Origin: Dipteronia dyeriana
Lineage: Eukaryota > Streptophyta > Magnoliopsida > Sapindales > Sapindaceae
DNA length: 64,000 nt
Assembly (NCBI GenBank): GCA_032871835.1
Contig: CM065295.1
Span: 41,290,360 to 41,354,359, forward strand
Direction: 5' to 3'
The position numbers and the translations under genes are program-made. A model generated the notes under the pieces. The model searched no databases. It was not told where the DNA came from and was given only the letters and a program-made list of their open reading frames with translations. Numbering within the stretch: the stretch's first letter is position 1; each line of letters opens with the position of its first letter. Shown here piece by piece: positions 23,439 to 35,665 of this stretch.

Positions 23439-24250
23439 TAAGGCCCAGTGGCTCTTCACTTCTTATACTAGGCCGAACAATGCCCAAGTGAGCCACTGAG
23501 CTCCATATTCCTTCCACATGTCCCAGAGCCTTATTTCAGTTGCTGAGGACTTCTAAGATCTCAAGCATGCTTCTAGACCAGTACCATACCGGTGGCTCCT
23601 CTTCATTTGTACCACGCCATTCAACGCCCTAGTGAGCCATCGATGTCCCGATCCGTTTGGGAAGAGCCCAGAGGCTTCCCACATTTGGTAAGACCCTCTA
23701 TATGCCAAAGCAAGCCTCTAAATCAGCACCGTTGTAAGACCCAACGGATCTTCACTTCTTGTACCGGGCCTGACAAAGCCCAAGTGAGCCGCTGAGCTCC
23801 CTGATTCGTTCAAGTAGTGTTTAAAGCCATATTTCAGTTGCTGGAGACTTCTGGGATCCCAAACATACCTCTGGACCAGTACCAGACTGGTGGCTCCTCT
23901 CCATTTATACCGGGAGATTAAACATCATAGTGAGCCACCGATGTCCCGATCTGTTCGGAGAGAGCCTAAAGGATTCCCACATTTGGTAAAGCCCTCTACA
24001 TGCCTATGTAAGCCTTTGGAGCAGCAACACCTTTGTAAGGCCCAGTGGCTCCTCACTTCTTGTACCGGGTTGGTCATCGCCCTAGTGAGCCACTTCGACC
24101 CTGATTTTTTTCAGGTATGTCCAGAGCTTCTTTTTAGTTGATGGGGACTTCTGGGATCCTAAGCATGACTCTGGACTAGTATCCATCTAGTGGTTCCTCT
24201 CCATTTGTAGCAGGCCATTCATTGACCTAGTGAGCCACCATGGTCTCGAT
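23439..24250. repeat. ~298 bp tandem repeat in gypsy tail Y, about 2.7 units
   Basis: Units start with TAAGGCCCAGTGGCTC or variants at 23,439, 23,735 and 24,036 (spacing 296 and 301 bp). Each contains a CACTTCTTGTACCGGG-type box and AGTGAGCCAC boxes. The same unit occurs at 61,719-62,019. The repeat starts exactly at the end of the S1 LTR. Confidence 0.85.
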
Positions 24251-25160
24251 CCACCTCCTTAGTTAGTCTCCTTGACAATGATAGATCATTCATCCCTGGT
24301 CCTGCTGCTTGGTTGAAGGAAGGGTCGTCATCCCCTAGCGATGCTGCTTTAAAGCCAGCTTCCACCACAATGGTTAGAGCAGCCTAGGCTACCATCTCCC
24401 CAGTTAGATCAGTTTGGACCTCCCCTTCCTTGGTAAGATCGGTCTGGATTTCTACCTCTTTGGCAGGTTCAGATGAACATGTATGCAGGTTTAAAGCTCC
24501 CCTACATCTCGGACTTCTGCAGTAGCCCACATCTGCCATACCAGTTTGTACCTCCCCGTCCTTGGTATGATCGATCTGGATCTCTATCTCCTTGACGGGT
24601 TCAGATGGGGAGGTAGATAGGTTTGAAGCTCATCCTACATCTTGAAATTCTGCATTAGAAAGGGACTTTGAGGTAGTTCCTACCTCAGTATGATGCGATA
24701 TGAAAACATAGATGGGCACCAAGTCCTCCTCATCACCTACGAACCTAGCGGCTCAAGAAGGACCAGTTTCAGTAGAGGCAGATCGAGCTAACTCTACAGC
24801 TTTCTCCATGATCCCCTCTTGGTTCCACCCTTCAATGACGCTCAGGTCAAAGGGGACGAAAGAGATTTAGTTGCCTGGTAAGAAGCTTAGTAGCATCATT
24901 TAGCAAAGGAAACGTCCACTTTGGCACTTCAAAGGCAGCCACACTGCTGCATAAAGTTTGGACCACTTCCTCCAGTTTTTTTGCCTCCTCAGAGCTATCT
25001 TTGCAAGGCATGACACATTGAATTAAGTCTTTCTGTGTCATATACATACTGGATCTGCTCCTTGTCTCTCTACGCCTTAGTCGCGGTTGCCTCAGTTTTG
25101 GTTAGGGCTTTGTTACTGCCTTGGCCATCTCATCATTGGCTTGTCCAAGCTCGGCCTTAG
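24251..25160 (-). pseudogene. Antisense coiled-coil ORF remnant in gypsy tail Y
   Basis: On the minus strand from about 25,160 down, a heptad-like charged region is readable: ADAAKAELGQANDEMAKAV, then MYMTQKDLIQC and EEAKKLEEVVQTLCS. Further down (about 24,750-24,280) the frame is broken, but the plus-strand composition resembles the linker region at 56,230-56,560 of the antisense ORF of G2. It therefore looks like the C-terminal half of the same family of antisense gypsy ORF. The Transposase_28-type core is not visible here. Confidence 0.4.
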
Positions 25161-25723
25161 CAGCATCAGCATGCTCCCAAAGAGCATCTTACCGGTGACT
25201 CGGCTTCATTTTGTACCAAATCATTCAACACCCTAGCAAGCCACCGAAGTCTTGATTCATTCGAGGAAAGCCCAAAGGCTTCCCACATTTGAAGACATCG
25301 AGCTAGGTTCACTGGTAGATCACACAACGCCCATTCAACTACCAAGGTACCGGTTTGTTCAAATGGAGACTCTAGTCTCTTTGTGATTATCAAATATTTT
25401 TATCTACCCCGAACAGGCTCCTAAACTAGTTACATCACTATGGGGCTAAAAGCTCACCTTTCTCTAGTACTCTAGTTAGACCTAATGTGAGAGGATTTCT
25501 TCAAGTGACCGGTCCATAATAACAAGCGTCTTAGTGAAAAGTCACTCTGTTACCTGGAACGCGGATCATCTCAAAAGGTTTTACCCTTGAAGTCCACAGT
25601 AGCAGGGTGAGCATTGACCAGTTTTGCCATGAGTTGTATCGCCATGAGTTTGTATCTCATTTGATTTCAATCTTTATGATAGTTCTCCTATGATCACCAT
25701 TAGCTATAATCGAGACCATGAGA
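25161..25723. other. Gypsy tail Y, interval between repeat blocks
   Basis: About 560 bp with a degenerate piece of the 298 bp unit (25,190-25,330: TTGTACCAAATCATTCAACACC, AGCCACCGAAG). No ORF beyond chance. Confidence 0.5.
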
Positions 25724-26110
25724 GCTACACAACGCTCCTGATACCCTAGACCGGGTTAATCTCTCTAGGAGGATCGCCTTGACCAATAGAGCTACACGGC
25801 ACTCTTGATGCCCTGGACAGGGTTAACCCATCAAGGAGGATCGTATTGACCAGTATAGATACACAGTGCTCCAGATGCCCTGGACCGGATTAAATCCTAT
25901 AGGAGAATCGCCTTGACTAGGAGAGCTACACAGCACTCCTGATGCCCTTGATCGGATTAATCCCTCCAGGAGAATAGCCTTGACTAGGAGAGCTACACAA
26001 CTCTCATGATGCTCTAGACTGGGTTAATCCCTTCAGGAGGATAGTCTTGACCAAGAGAACTACACAACACTCCTGATTCCCTAGACCAAACTAATCCCTC
26101 TAAGCGGATT
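25724..26110. repeat. ~67 bp tandem repeat, about 6 units
   Basis: Six units of 66-69 bp, each with GAGCTACACAGCACTCCTGA, a GGTTAATCCCTC box and AGGAGGATCGCCTTGACCA. They diverge by roughly 10-25%. This lies in the non-coding tail of gypsy element Y. Confidence 0.85.
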
Positions 26111-26919
26111 GTTATGGTATTTTGTCAATGATCGTCTCGAAACCAGAACAGCCAAATAGCCCTCTTGTTGCCCTGCCTTAGCACCACCCCCCGTCAGGAA
26201 ATGTCTGGTTCATAAGGTATAGTTGCCTGCCAAATCTCAAGACTAGGAACCGATCGGGGAAGCCCCCTCACACCCTGATGCCTTTGGTCTGGTAAAACCC
26301 CCGGTCTAAGCATATATTCATGGTTGCCAACCAAATCACAAGACCAGGATAGCCAGCTGGCCATCCTGATGCCTTGGCCGAGCCACTCCCTACCAAGAAG
26401 GATCTGGATGGTATAGTTGCCTACTCGGATCACTTTGCCAGTTCACCTAAGTACCAGGATTTCTAGAACAGGAATGCTCGGTACCCAAATTCGTCACAAG
26501 AGCCTCATCTCAAATGATTTAGCAGTACTGTTTGTCATATCTTACCTTTCTCAATCAGATTTTATACTAACTAGAGCGTTAAAAATTCCACCTAAGGGAA
26601 TATCTTCATCAATGGTCCGCAACCGCTCATTTGTTTTGCAAGAACGGCAAACACCTAGATTCGCCTACGTTTTGCCTATATATAAAGACCTGGTATGAAA
26701 GTGGTCCTAGTTTCCTACTAGGATCTTTACGCCCAAGTACTAGGACTCCTGATATTTGATTGACTAGTACCTTAATTTGCCTAAGTCAAGCACGCTGGGA
26801 ACGGTTTTCATTTCAAGCAACTATTTCCAGTAAGAAGCTACAAGAAAAATTCTTAAAGCAGTACAAGATCCTGACTTCAACCCTAACTATGTACTGGTGT
26901 TCAAGTTAAGAGGGACTTC
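26111..26919 (+). other. 3' tail of gypsy element Y before its LTR
   Basis: Non-coding. At 26,190-26,430 it has units resembling the 136-142 bp repeats at 55,014-55,330 of G2 (GATGCC, AAGACCAGGATAGCC, ATAGTTGCCTACTCGGATC). It ends with AAGAGGGACTTC just before the LTR, possibly a degraded polypurine tract. The likeness to G2 shows that both belong to one gypsy family. Confidence 0.5.
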
Positions 26920-28022
26920 TGTTAACAGTCTTTTTCGATAAGGGTCCAAAGAAGAATTTCCATCTGCTTGGTACTTGGTTGGGCCTACCCAGTAGAATCT
27001 AGATCGGGATCGGTACCTAGACACCGGGGATACTCGATATTATAGATCGATAAGAAGTCAACACCACCTATCACATACTAACAGATATCAAGCAGAACCA
27101 GTACCACGGTACCTCCTCCCTGGTACCTAGGTACCACGGTACCTTCTGCTTGGATTATATGTACCACAACACCAGCCCGGTACCCGAGTACCGTGATACC
27201 ACTTTGGTACCCATCCGGGGTACATATCCTACCTTCTTAGTAAGAATAATGGTATCAGAGAGGTACCGGTCTACCAGAACAAGGCCAACAAAAGTAGACT
27301 GGTATAGTAAGGTACCTTGCCACAGTAATACATAGCCAGAACCATCGTTTCTCTTCAAGCAACGAAGAAGAGAAAGTTGGCTCCTCTAGCCATTTACACT
27401 GCCTTAAATGGAGAAAGTCAACTCTAATTAATGGGGACAATCAACCCCATTAATGGAAGATCAATCAACTCTTTAATGGTCATTCACAATATCATTAATA
27501 AGTCAACTCAACCAATACCAAATCATTGTTCCTATGATTACGAATTAATTGGCTAAATTAATGGAGTGGCCAACAAGAAAGAGTCCAAAGATGAAACAGA
27601 CACATCTTCTCCAAGATATCATCCACAAACCGATTTTTCAGGGTCAACTGCATTAAAGAGAGAATCATATTGAATAGAAATGGGAGGCTATTTAAGTAAT
27701 CTAAAACTTGAACGCCAAGAATTAACCCTAATTACAACGTGTATAAATACACTGGTAAAAGCACATTAGAGGGGGGATTCGACACTTGATTCAATGATCT
27801 ACTACATATAACAATTCTCACCAGAAATGTTTTGCCAATAGTGTAAAAGGCATTTTGTCTGATTCTCCCTGATATCATCATTATGGTATTATCTTATTTA
27901 CTTGTATTTACCTTTACTAGGAACATACCGGTATCAGTTAACATTCGACCGCTATTGTAAGCTCTCCGGAGCATCCCCATTGTACCACTTCACCAATTTC
28001 ATTAGCTTCTAGGAGCACCTCT

Positions 28023-28071
<49 letters not shown>

Positions 28072-28565
28072 AAAAGGGTCTTTTTTCTTCCTCTGGATAC
28101 TGCCTTGGGGTTTTTCAGCATATGATCATCTGTGATGTTTTTTCCCCTTTGGTCAGTCCACCTCTACCAAAAGACTTGTGTATCTCTCGTATATCTCCTT
28201 TATTATCCATGTGTGTATGTGTGTGTACTAGGTACCGACCCTGCTTGTCCTAGCCACCTATCTGCATGTCGAGTTACCGCTCTAATAAAATTAAGAGAAC
28301 CAAGAAAAGTTTCTGCCCTGATCGAAAGTACCTAGAGGCGTAGTGAGTCGCTAATGGGTGGTCCTATCTTTCATGACCATAACTATATCAATCATATGCA
28401 CCAATCATTCCTTTTTGTTTGCTATATGGGTCGGAAACCTACCGAGGAGTAGTTATCCTACATCCTTGCATGTTATTTGGATCGAGGTCACATAGAGAGA
28501 AGACCGAATGCCATGACCAGGGTACCAGGACCAGAGACCAAAACTTGCCTTCCATTCCAGCAAAG
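26920..28565 (+). repeat. Gypsy LTR (Y/G2 family), 3' truncated
   Basis: It starts TGTTAACAGTC and aligns along its length with 58,944-60,535 (for example TCCATCTGCTTGGTACTTGG, AATTAATGGGGACAATCAAC, CCGGTATC, CCTAGAGGCG). The last ~200 bp found in the other copy are absent after CCAGCAAAG at 28,565. A (TA)n run of about 21 repeats lies at 28,025-28,067, while the other copy has only a few repeats there. A TATA box, TATAAATA, lies at 27,742-27,749. Confidence 0.8.
27742..27749 (+). promoter_or_regulatory. TATA box of the gypsy LTR
   Basis: TATAAATA followed by CACTGGTAAAAG. The identical block lies at the equivalent place in the right LTR (59,767-59,774), so it is conserved while flanking bases vary. 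Confidence 0.5.
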
Positions 28566-28608
28566 TCGTGCCCATAGCACGCAAAGAATGAATCCTACTT
28601 AAGCAAGG

Positions 28609-29074
28609 TGTCTACAAGTGTACTTTGATGAGGGAGTAACTACCTTGTAGATATCAAAGTCCAGGTTGGGTAACAGATCTAACGCAATCAAAAGACATTC
28701 AACACAAAGCAAGGAAGAAAGATAACACGACTCCAATAAGTTTGAGTTTTATTTAATTATGGGAACTTTCCTTACTTGTAAACCAAGAATTAGGGTTTTA
28801 TACATGTATAAATAGACCCTAGAAACACCCATAGATAGAGGGAAGGCTAATTAAGCATAAGGGAGAGCAGGCTAGATTGAGTGTGTATTCTTTGGCAATT
28901 TAGTGGATATTTTTCTCTTACCGTTATCGGCCACCGTGGATGTTTCCCTGCCTTGGGGTTTTACCACGTAAAATCTTGCATCTCCTCTTGCTTTTTATTT
29001 GCTTGGATCTGTAGTATACTTTTTATTCATATTATCTGTTTGACGTGTGGTTGATCCAAAAATGGCCGTCAACA
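28609..29074 (+). repeat. Probable solo LTR of a copia-like element (466 bp)
   Basis: It starts TGTCTACAAG and ends GCCGTCAACA. It has TATAAATAGACCC at about 28,808 and, near the end, the CCGTGGATGTTTCCCTGCC and GGTTTTACCACGTAAA pattern seen in many plant copia LTRs just before the 3' end. No internal region follows. The bases next to it (CAAGG on the left, TTGAC on the right) do not form a target duplication, so the borders or its solo status are uncertain. Confidence 0.5.
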
Positions 29075-30667
29075 TTGACAATTCATGAAATATGTTTGAA
29101 GTGATTATACTATTTATTGGTGTGATGTATTTCATTAGGCTAACCCATGATGGCTAAAGTTGGTTGTAAATGAAGATGGTATATTGTATGTTTCTGAGTT
29201 CTTTTTAGGTTTTGGGTAAGACTAGCCAAGAAGCTTGTTTTTCCATGTGATTCCTCCGAGCTGATCTTGTTTTAATCGACTATGATTGTACCTATCTCTT
29301 GTAATCTTAAAGAGGAACATATGTGTTCAATTGAGAAGATTCTTGGCTGTAAACGAGCACCCCTCGACTAGCAACTCACCATCTGATTCTTCTGAGGTGT
29401 TATTATTTGAATTGACTCCAATGTAACTTATCTTGTAATATTAATGAGGAGCAAATGTGCTCAATTGAAAAGATTCTTGGCTATAAATGAGTACCCCTCG
29501 ACTAGCAACTCACCATATGATTCCTTCAAAGCGATAAAGTTTGAATCGACTCAAATGGAACCTATCTTATAGTATTAAGGAGGAACAAATGTGTTCAATT
29601 GAGAAGATTTTTGGCTGTAAAGGAGCACCCCACTACTAGCAACTGATTTTTTTTTAATGTTTTGTGTAATCACATGTTAAAGTGTCTTTAGAAGATTATG
29701 AAAATTTTGTGAAGTGACTATATTTTTTACAATTGTTAAATATTTTTATCATGGCTGATGTTTGTTATAAGTTTGATGGTTTTCTAGGTTTTTTTTAATC
29801 CCATGTTCTTTTTAAAGTGATTATAATTTTTACAGCAGTTCATCATGGCTGATGTTGGTTGTAAGTGAATCATGTATTTTGGGTTTTGTGTAATTACATG
29901 TTCGAAAGTGATTTTAATTGAAATTTGTTACAAAGTAATAGATTTTTTTGTTGTTCCATTAACTAGAAAACATGCTAACTTATTAATTTGTGACCATATC
30001 ATAACTTTTTATAGGTTAAAGAGTTTTCATTACTAATGGTATAAACTATATAATTTGATTATGTTTGTCGTTCGGTTACAGTAATGCTTTATTCCACATT
30101 ACAAAACAAGATTGTTTATTAATTTGTGACCATTTCAATTTAATATTAGCGTTTATGTTTGATGGAAACACCGGCAATGGCTCTGTGCCTCCATGGCAAT
30201 ATATTTAGTCAAATTGAAATTAAAAGCATGACAAACCTTACAGTAAAATGTTATGTTTCTATCCATATTATATATTTAGTGCACGATCACAAACTATTAT
30301 CTACAATCGCATTGAATTTCTAAAAAGGTTGACACTAGTGGACTGATATTAAGCTTGCCAAATTTTATATAAAAAAATTAGGTCTGATAATATTGTAAAC
30401 AAGAAACAAGTCAATTCAGTTTTTATCAGTTTTATCCTGGTCCAAATTCGCTTGGACTTTTTCACATTCTACTTGTGGCTTATAGTGGACTAAGTCAATT
30501 TTGATTGTATCAATGTGTTGTAGTGATGTGGTCCATGTTGCCCAATTCATACTCTACCAGTAAATTGAAATAATATTTTCCGACAGTCCAACAATTCCTA
30601 AAAAGGCCCATTATGAGTACAAAAAACAATGCAATGACTAAATTCAAGTAGTCACTTTCATTAGTGA
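29075..30667. other. AT-rich intergenic DNA with local repeats
   Basis: There is no ORF of note. The motif CATGGCTGATGTTGGTTGTA recurs with variation at about 29,148, 29,753 and 29,846, between T-rich stretches. It ends at the 3' end of the FAR1-like pseudogene. It may be decayed transposon sequence, but I cannot name it. Confidence 0.5.
29311..29650. repeat. ~134 bp tandem repeat, about 2.5 units
   Basis: Units begin GAGGAACAAATGTGTTCAAT at about 29,311, 29,445 and 29,580. Each contains GAAGATTCTTGGCTGTAAA, CGACTAGCAACTCACCAT and TTGAATCGACTC. Confidence 0.85.
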
Positions 30668-33288
30668 CTACTCGTCGGAGTCCTTTAGTTTACAAATGCG
30701 CGAGTCATGCCCGAGAGTGTGGCAAATATGGTACTAATTTGGTCTTCTACGTTTCTGGGGTTTTCCTGCCGGTGTGCTAGGTGCAGTCGTCCTACTCGGC
30801 CTCTTTTTTGTTTTGACAACCTTTGGATCTTTTATAATATGGCTCTGTGGACCAGGATCATTCTGATTTTTTTTGCCTTATTTTGAATTTCATCGTTCAC
30901 GCTTTGCAAAGTATTTTGCAAAACAAGGAGTTCCTTTTTTAGTCAATTGAATTCTTCTTCAGTTTGGCTCCCGTTGTGATAGATAGTTGCACTTTGTACT
31001 CAATGAAACGAACCGGTAAATATCGATTCCTTTCGAAAACTCATCATCTGGCTGAAGCTTCATAAGAACATCATGTGCAGCTGACTTTGTCCACCTCTTA
31101 AATATCATGGACTCGGGAATCTTTCTATGGTGTTCCACTTTCATAACGTAAAACAAATGATGACAAGGAATTCCTTCATCTTGGAACAACTTGCAGTCAC
31201 ACGAAATAAAAGGTTGATTATGTTTTTTTGAATCCCAAACACCATCTTCATCGACTTCTTGAATGCCAACCCTATCCAAATGGTAAACAACTTTTCTTTT
31301 CTTATCAGGAAATTCCTAACTGGATAGATGGTATTCGCGACAGTTGTCCTCCTCCTCCGGTGCAACGTGCGTATATTTTGATTCATTAATAATCTGTTCA
31401 GCAACGTCAAGATAAATTTGATAAGTGTATACAGAAGATGTATGCTCCTCCAATGGCTTCAGGTGGCTTAAAATGACCGAACTCTTACACTTAGATACGT
31501 ATTCATCACCAAAGAAATTGTTTCTTAACCACATAAGGGCCCTATCAATTTGAGGGATGAATTCAAACAATTTCTCATGGCTGCAAACATAATCCTTCTT
31601 TTGCCCACCTATGTTTCTTCTTATACATCCTACTCATCCAATCGTTTTCTTCTAGACCATGCTGCTCCAACATCTCTTTCCAAAGTTCCTCAAATTTGTC
31701 CTTTGATATTTGCTTATACAACATGTATCAAAATGGTGATTTATTCTCCTCTTTGTGAGGGTATGTAGATGCATTCTTAGATATGTGCCATCCACATATC
31801 ATATGTCATGAGTTGGGAAATATCTCGTCGATGGCTTGTCGCATTGCTTCGCCTCTGTCGGTCAGTATAGAAATGGGATGTTTGTTACCCATGGAATCTT
31901 TGAGAGTATTAAAGACCCATCTGTACGACTGTATAGTCTCATCCGACAATAGTGCAACTCCAAAAACACAAGTCGCACGGTGGATGTTCACACCGATAAA
32001 TAGGACCAAAGGCTTGACATATGCATTTGTCTTGTAATTACTGTAAACAACAAGAACATCTCTGAAGCACTGGTATTCGAATAGGAAATGTGAGTCCCTC
32101 CAAATATTTTAGCTAGCCTATCTTTCTCGTATGTGCTGAACCTGTAATAGAAATTGGTTTCAGAATTCACCTTTGACTTCAGGAACGTAAGTGCGGCATG
32201 TGAATCGCTTTCAAAAGCTTTATCCCGTCTCTTCGTATCAATCCGGTTGTACATGTCCTCCTGTGTGAATCCAATTTTGGAGTAACCCCCTTTCCGGTTA
32301 ACCATGTATTCATATGTCAAACAAGGTCTTATGTAGCAGTTTCCCATGACATCAATTTGGGATAAGTCTTTAGCGTCAATGTTTCTGTGAGATCATACCC
32401 AAGCAACCTCTCGAAACATTGATAGTTTGTGGCAATGATTTTCCTCGAATGCCCTTACAATGTACTTATTAGTATCACGGTCTAAGCTAACGGAGAAATG
32501 AGCTTTGCAACCCACTCCTGTTTGCAGCTGTGGCCTGTGTTTCGAATTCGTATTGCATATGTACATTTTATCTTAAAAAACCTTCCTTCTCACAAACCCA
32601 TACTCTGCTGGTAATTCTATCTTCACTATCATGGATTTTGTTGGACAATCTTACACCGAAACTAACTGCTCTAGAATAACTATGATAAAATGCACTTGCT
32701 TCGTCAACCGAATCAAATTTCTTTTCAATGACATCTTTGTAACTGATACCACAAATTTCTTTTATGCTTTGTTTGGCAAGAGGGAAAGAGGAGGGAGAGA
32801 GTTGGGGGGAAAGCTCCAATCCCTTGTTTGGTTGGAGGGATAAGGGAGAGGTGAGGAGAGGAGAAGAGAAGGGAGAGATGATCATTCCGGGCCTACGAAA
32901 AGGGATCCACCTATCATTGGGTGGATGAGAAAGGAGGGAAAGATGATTGTATGGAAATTACTATAATACCCTCCATTTTTTTGTTACCCTCCAATTTATT
33001 ATAGGGCAGTATAGTAATTTTATAAATTATATATCAATCCATCCATTCAACTTTTTTTTTAATACTAAACAACATGAAAGATTGATGTTATCCTCTCCAT
33101 CCCTCCTACTCTCTCGTAATCCATCAATCCCTCATACTCTCTCTCTCTACTACCAAACATAGTGTTAAAGTTCCAACCAAAGATGAATAAGGCACAGAAT
33201 CAACAACAGAAGAGTCCATATATGGGGACACTACAAGTTTATTCAATTCGTCATTAGCAACCGAACTTTCACCTCCATGTCGTTCCAT
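30668..33288 (-). pseudogene. FAR1/FHY3-like (MULE transposase-derived) pseudogene
   Basis: FAR1/FHY3 proteins are plant transcription factors derived from Mutator-like transposases. The frame starts with ATG at 33,288 (MERHGGESSVANDELNK). A MITE (32,765-33,164) then interrupts it. Beyond it come the FAR1 DNA-binding domain (FDSVDEASAFYHSYSRAV, RVWVCEKEG, CKAHFSVS, HCH), the MULE transposase core (LVLFIGVNIHRATCVFG, ILTDRGEAMRQAIDEIF, CGWHISKNA), and the SWIM zinc finger (CDCKLFQDEGIPCHH, about 31,200). The C-terminus has KDPKVVKTKKRPSR and a zinc-knuckle-like H-I-C-H-T-L-G-H-D-S-R-I-C whose first Cys is Tyr. Stops occur at about 32,568, 31,806, 31,730, 31,318 and 30,750, with shifts near 32,060. 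I see no MULE terminal repeats, so it may be a dead FAR1 gene rather than an element. Confidence 0.85.
32765..33164. mobile_element. 400 bp Tourist-like MITE inside the FAR1-like pseudogene
   Basis: Terminal inverted repeats read TGCTTTGTTTGGCAAGAGGG on the left and, on the other strand from the right end, CACTATGTTTGGTAGTAGAG. TTA (TAA on the gene's strand) flanks both sides, at 32,762-32,764 and 33,165-33,167. A 3 bp TWA duplication is the mark of PIF/Harbinger (Tourist). Removing the element with one TTA restores the gene frame across the site. The interior is purine-rich on the left and pyrimidine-rich on the right, with no ORF. Confidence 0.75.
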
Positions 33289-34649
33289 TACTACACAGAT
33301 AAAAACAAATATAAAATGATCAACATATGATTATCACAACATGTAAACCAAAACTTACAATACGTATGTAACGATTAGAATATAATAAAAGTAATCACAA
33401 CATAGTAAGATCGATCGTTTGATTATATGTCCGACTTGATAATTATAATAGTTTCAAATGTATTTGCATCCAAAGATTATGTTTTCTATGTGTTTTCCAT
33501 TAAATTATAGTAATTGCAACAATAGGTATCAAAGTAATGTGATGTTATTTTCCATTTACCCTTAAAAATATAGAATGACGAATACAACAGAAATTAAATC
33601 ACCATTTGATATGACTAATCACTAAACATTGAAGACCTTAATTAAAAATTAAATTTGGAGACACACATGATGAAGCATCAAAGATCTTTATGGAAGAACT
33701 GAAGAACTTAAGAACTGAAGCAGCGAAAAATCTTGTGGATTCTAGATATATGAAGAACTGAATAACTTTAAGACTGGAAGAGAAATATAGAGGAAGAAGA
33801 GAAGAAAAGCGGTAAGAGATTAGAAGTTTATGGCTGGAAGCGAAAAGAAGATCAACAACTTATACCAAGACAAGAAGAACAACGGTAATTATTGAGAGGA
33901 GTGAAACTTTAAGGCTGGAAGAGAAATATAGAGGAATGAGAGAAGAAAAACGGTAAGAGATTATATGTTTATGGCTGGAAGAGAAAAGAAGAACAACTTA
34001 CACCAAGAAAAGAAGAACAAATGGTAACCATTGAAAGGAGTGAAGAACAAATAGTCAAGTAATTTAGTGAGTGAGAAATGACTTGCTTAGTAGGTCATTT
34101 TAGAATTCCTATGCATTCATTAAGAGAATAAGTCATGATCATTGGATGTTTGTCTAAAAGAAATCAATGGCTGAGATTAGAATGCCGTGGACTATTTTTT
34201 TAAATTGTATGGTGTCATGTTGCACTCAAGAATAGACCTATATATATAATTATATTTGGGGGTAAAACTTACTACAGTTAGAATTTAGAGTTAAAGTTAG
34301 ATTAGGGTTTGGTTTAGATATTAGTTAGGAAATAAAATTAAAATTAAATGTTTATAATTAGGAGAAATAGGGTTCAACCGTTACAAAATCAATAAAACAT
34401 TCATTTTGCCCTTAAACCTCCATCTACCTCAACATGTGACCTCTAACTGAGAGATGGAGATTCATTAATGGAAATGGATCTCATATCCATCTAATGGTGG
34501 AAAAATAGGTTTTCTGGCCCGACTTATGGCAGGCTGGGCCTTCTGACCGGGCGTGCTTGTATATATTTGTGTTTTTTTTTTAATTTTTTGTAAAGTTGTA
34601 ATAGGTGGGAATCAAAACAAGGTTGCTGAGGAAAAAACTGTGAGACTTA
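33289..34649. other. AT-rich DNA upstream of the FAR1-like pseudogene
   Basis: There is no credible ORF. It contains the tandem repeat given separately (33,712-34,045) and, after 34,240, an AT-rich stretch with GTTTAGATTAG-like pieces. No promoter can be called for the pseudogene. Confidence 0.5.
33712..34045. repeat. Purine-rich tandem duplication, about 2 units
   Basis: Two imperfect copies of about 140 bp: AAGACTGGAAGAGAAATATA (about 33,770) and AAGGCTGGAAGAGAAATATA (about 33,911), each followed by GAGAAGAAAA-CGGTAAGAGA, GTTTATGGCTGGAAG and CAAGAAGAACAA. A related shorter piece lies at 33,700-33,760. Confidence 0.75.
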
Positions 34650-35624
34650 GGCTTAGTTTGGCATTGTTGTTCTGTTGGGGGAAGTGCTTTTGGTTCTGTT
34701 GGGGGAGGGGGATTGCTTTTGGATTTGTTGCAGGAAGAATCACCTAACTGTTTGGTAAACTGATTTTTGAAAGTGTTATGAGAATCAAAAGCAATTTCAA
34801 TATATTTGGTAAACCATAAGTACAAAGTGTTGTGAGTATACAAAATGAATAGAAAGGACAAATGAATATTTAAGATTCATTAGTAGAAAAATGTGTGAGA
34901 ACAATTCAAGCAATTCTATAGAACATTCATCCACTTAATTTATATTCTCTTTTCTTCAAGAATCATGTTGATTTATGATCAGACCAAATATCACCATTTT
35001 GCCCCACTCCATAATCATTTTCCCACAAGTTGTAATTGAATGTTTATGATCTTCGATCAGATGGATTATTGATTGATTTTTCTATTAATGAAGAAAAAAA
35101 ATATTTAATTTTTGAACCAAACCTAGAACTACCCACCATCACAAGTTATCAAAACCAAACAAGAGCCATCCACCACCATAACCACCACCAGATTAAACAA
35201 ACCCAACCGTCACCACCAAACCAATCTTCAATCAAACTCAAAACCTTCCATCAACACATCTACCACCAGATTCAATCAAACTCAACCACAACATCATAAA
35301 CCCCCACAAACCTCGTCGCTACCACCATGACGATAGAAGATGGTGAAAACTAGACGACGATGGTCACCAAAAAATTACGAGAGCCTAAAACGACGATCAC
35401 GTCATGTTGGCTCGAGATAGAGGACGGGGAGAGAGACATGGAAATCTGTATCTAGTTGAAAATGGAGAAGAATAGAGAAAATGGAAAAAATAAATTTTAA
35501 AAATTAATAAAATCAGAATAGAGTTGGATTTTTTTTTGTTGATGGTGTTGATGATGAAAGATTGTTACATTGATACTGTGATGAAGATGTTGGATTTTGG
35601 GTGATATAGATGAAGTTGTGTTAT

Positions 35625-35665
<41 letters not shown>

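Noticed and set aside
23439..26110. CRISPR-like or satellite array
   Set aside because: The repeats are long (67-300 bp), diverged and lack unique spacers; they sit in gypsy tails of a plant genome.
30668..33288. FAR1-like gene as an active host gene
   Set aside because: Multiple stops, frame changes and a MITE insertion rule out a functional product.
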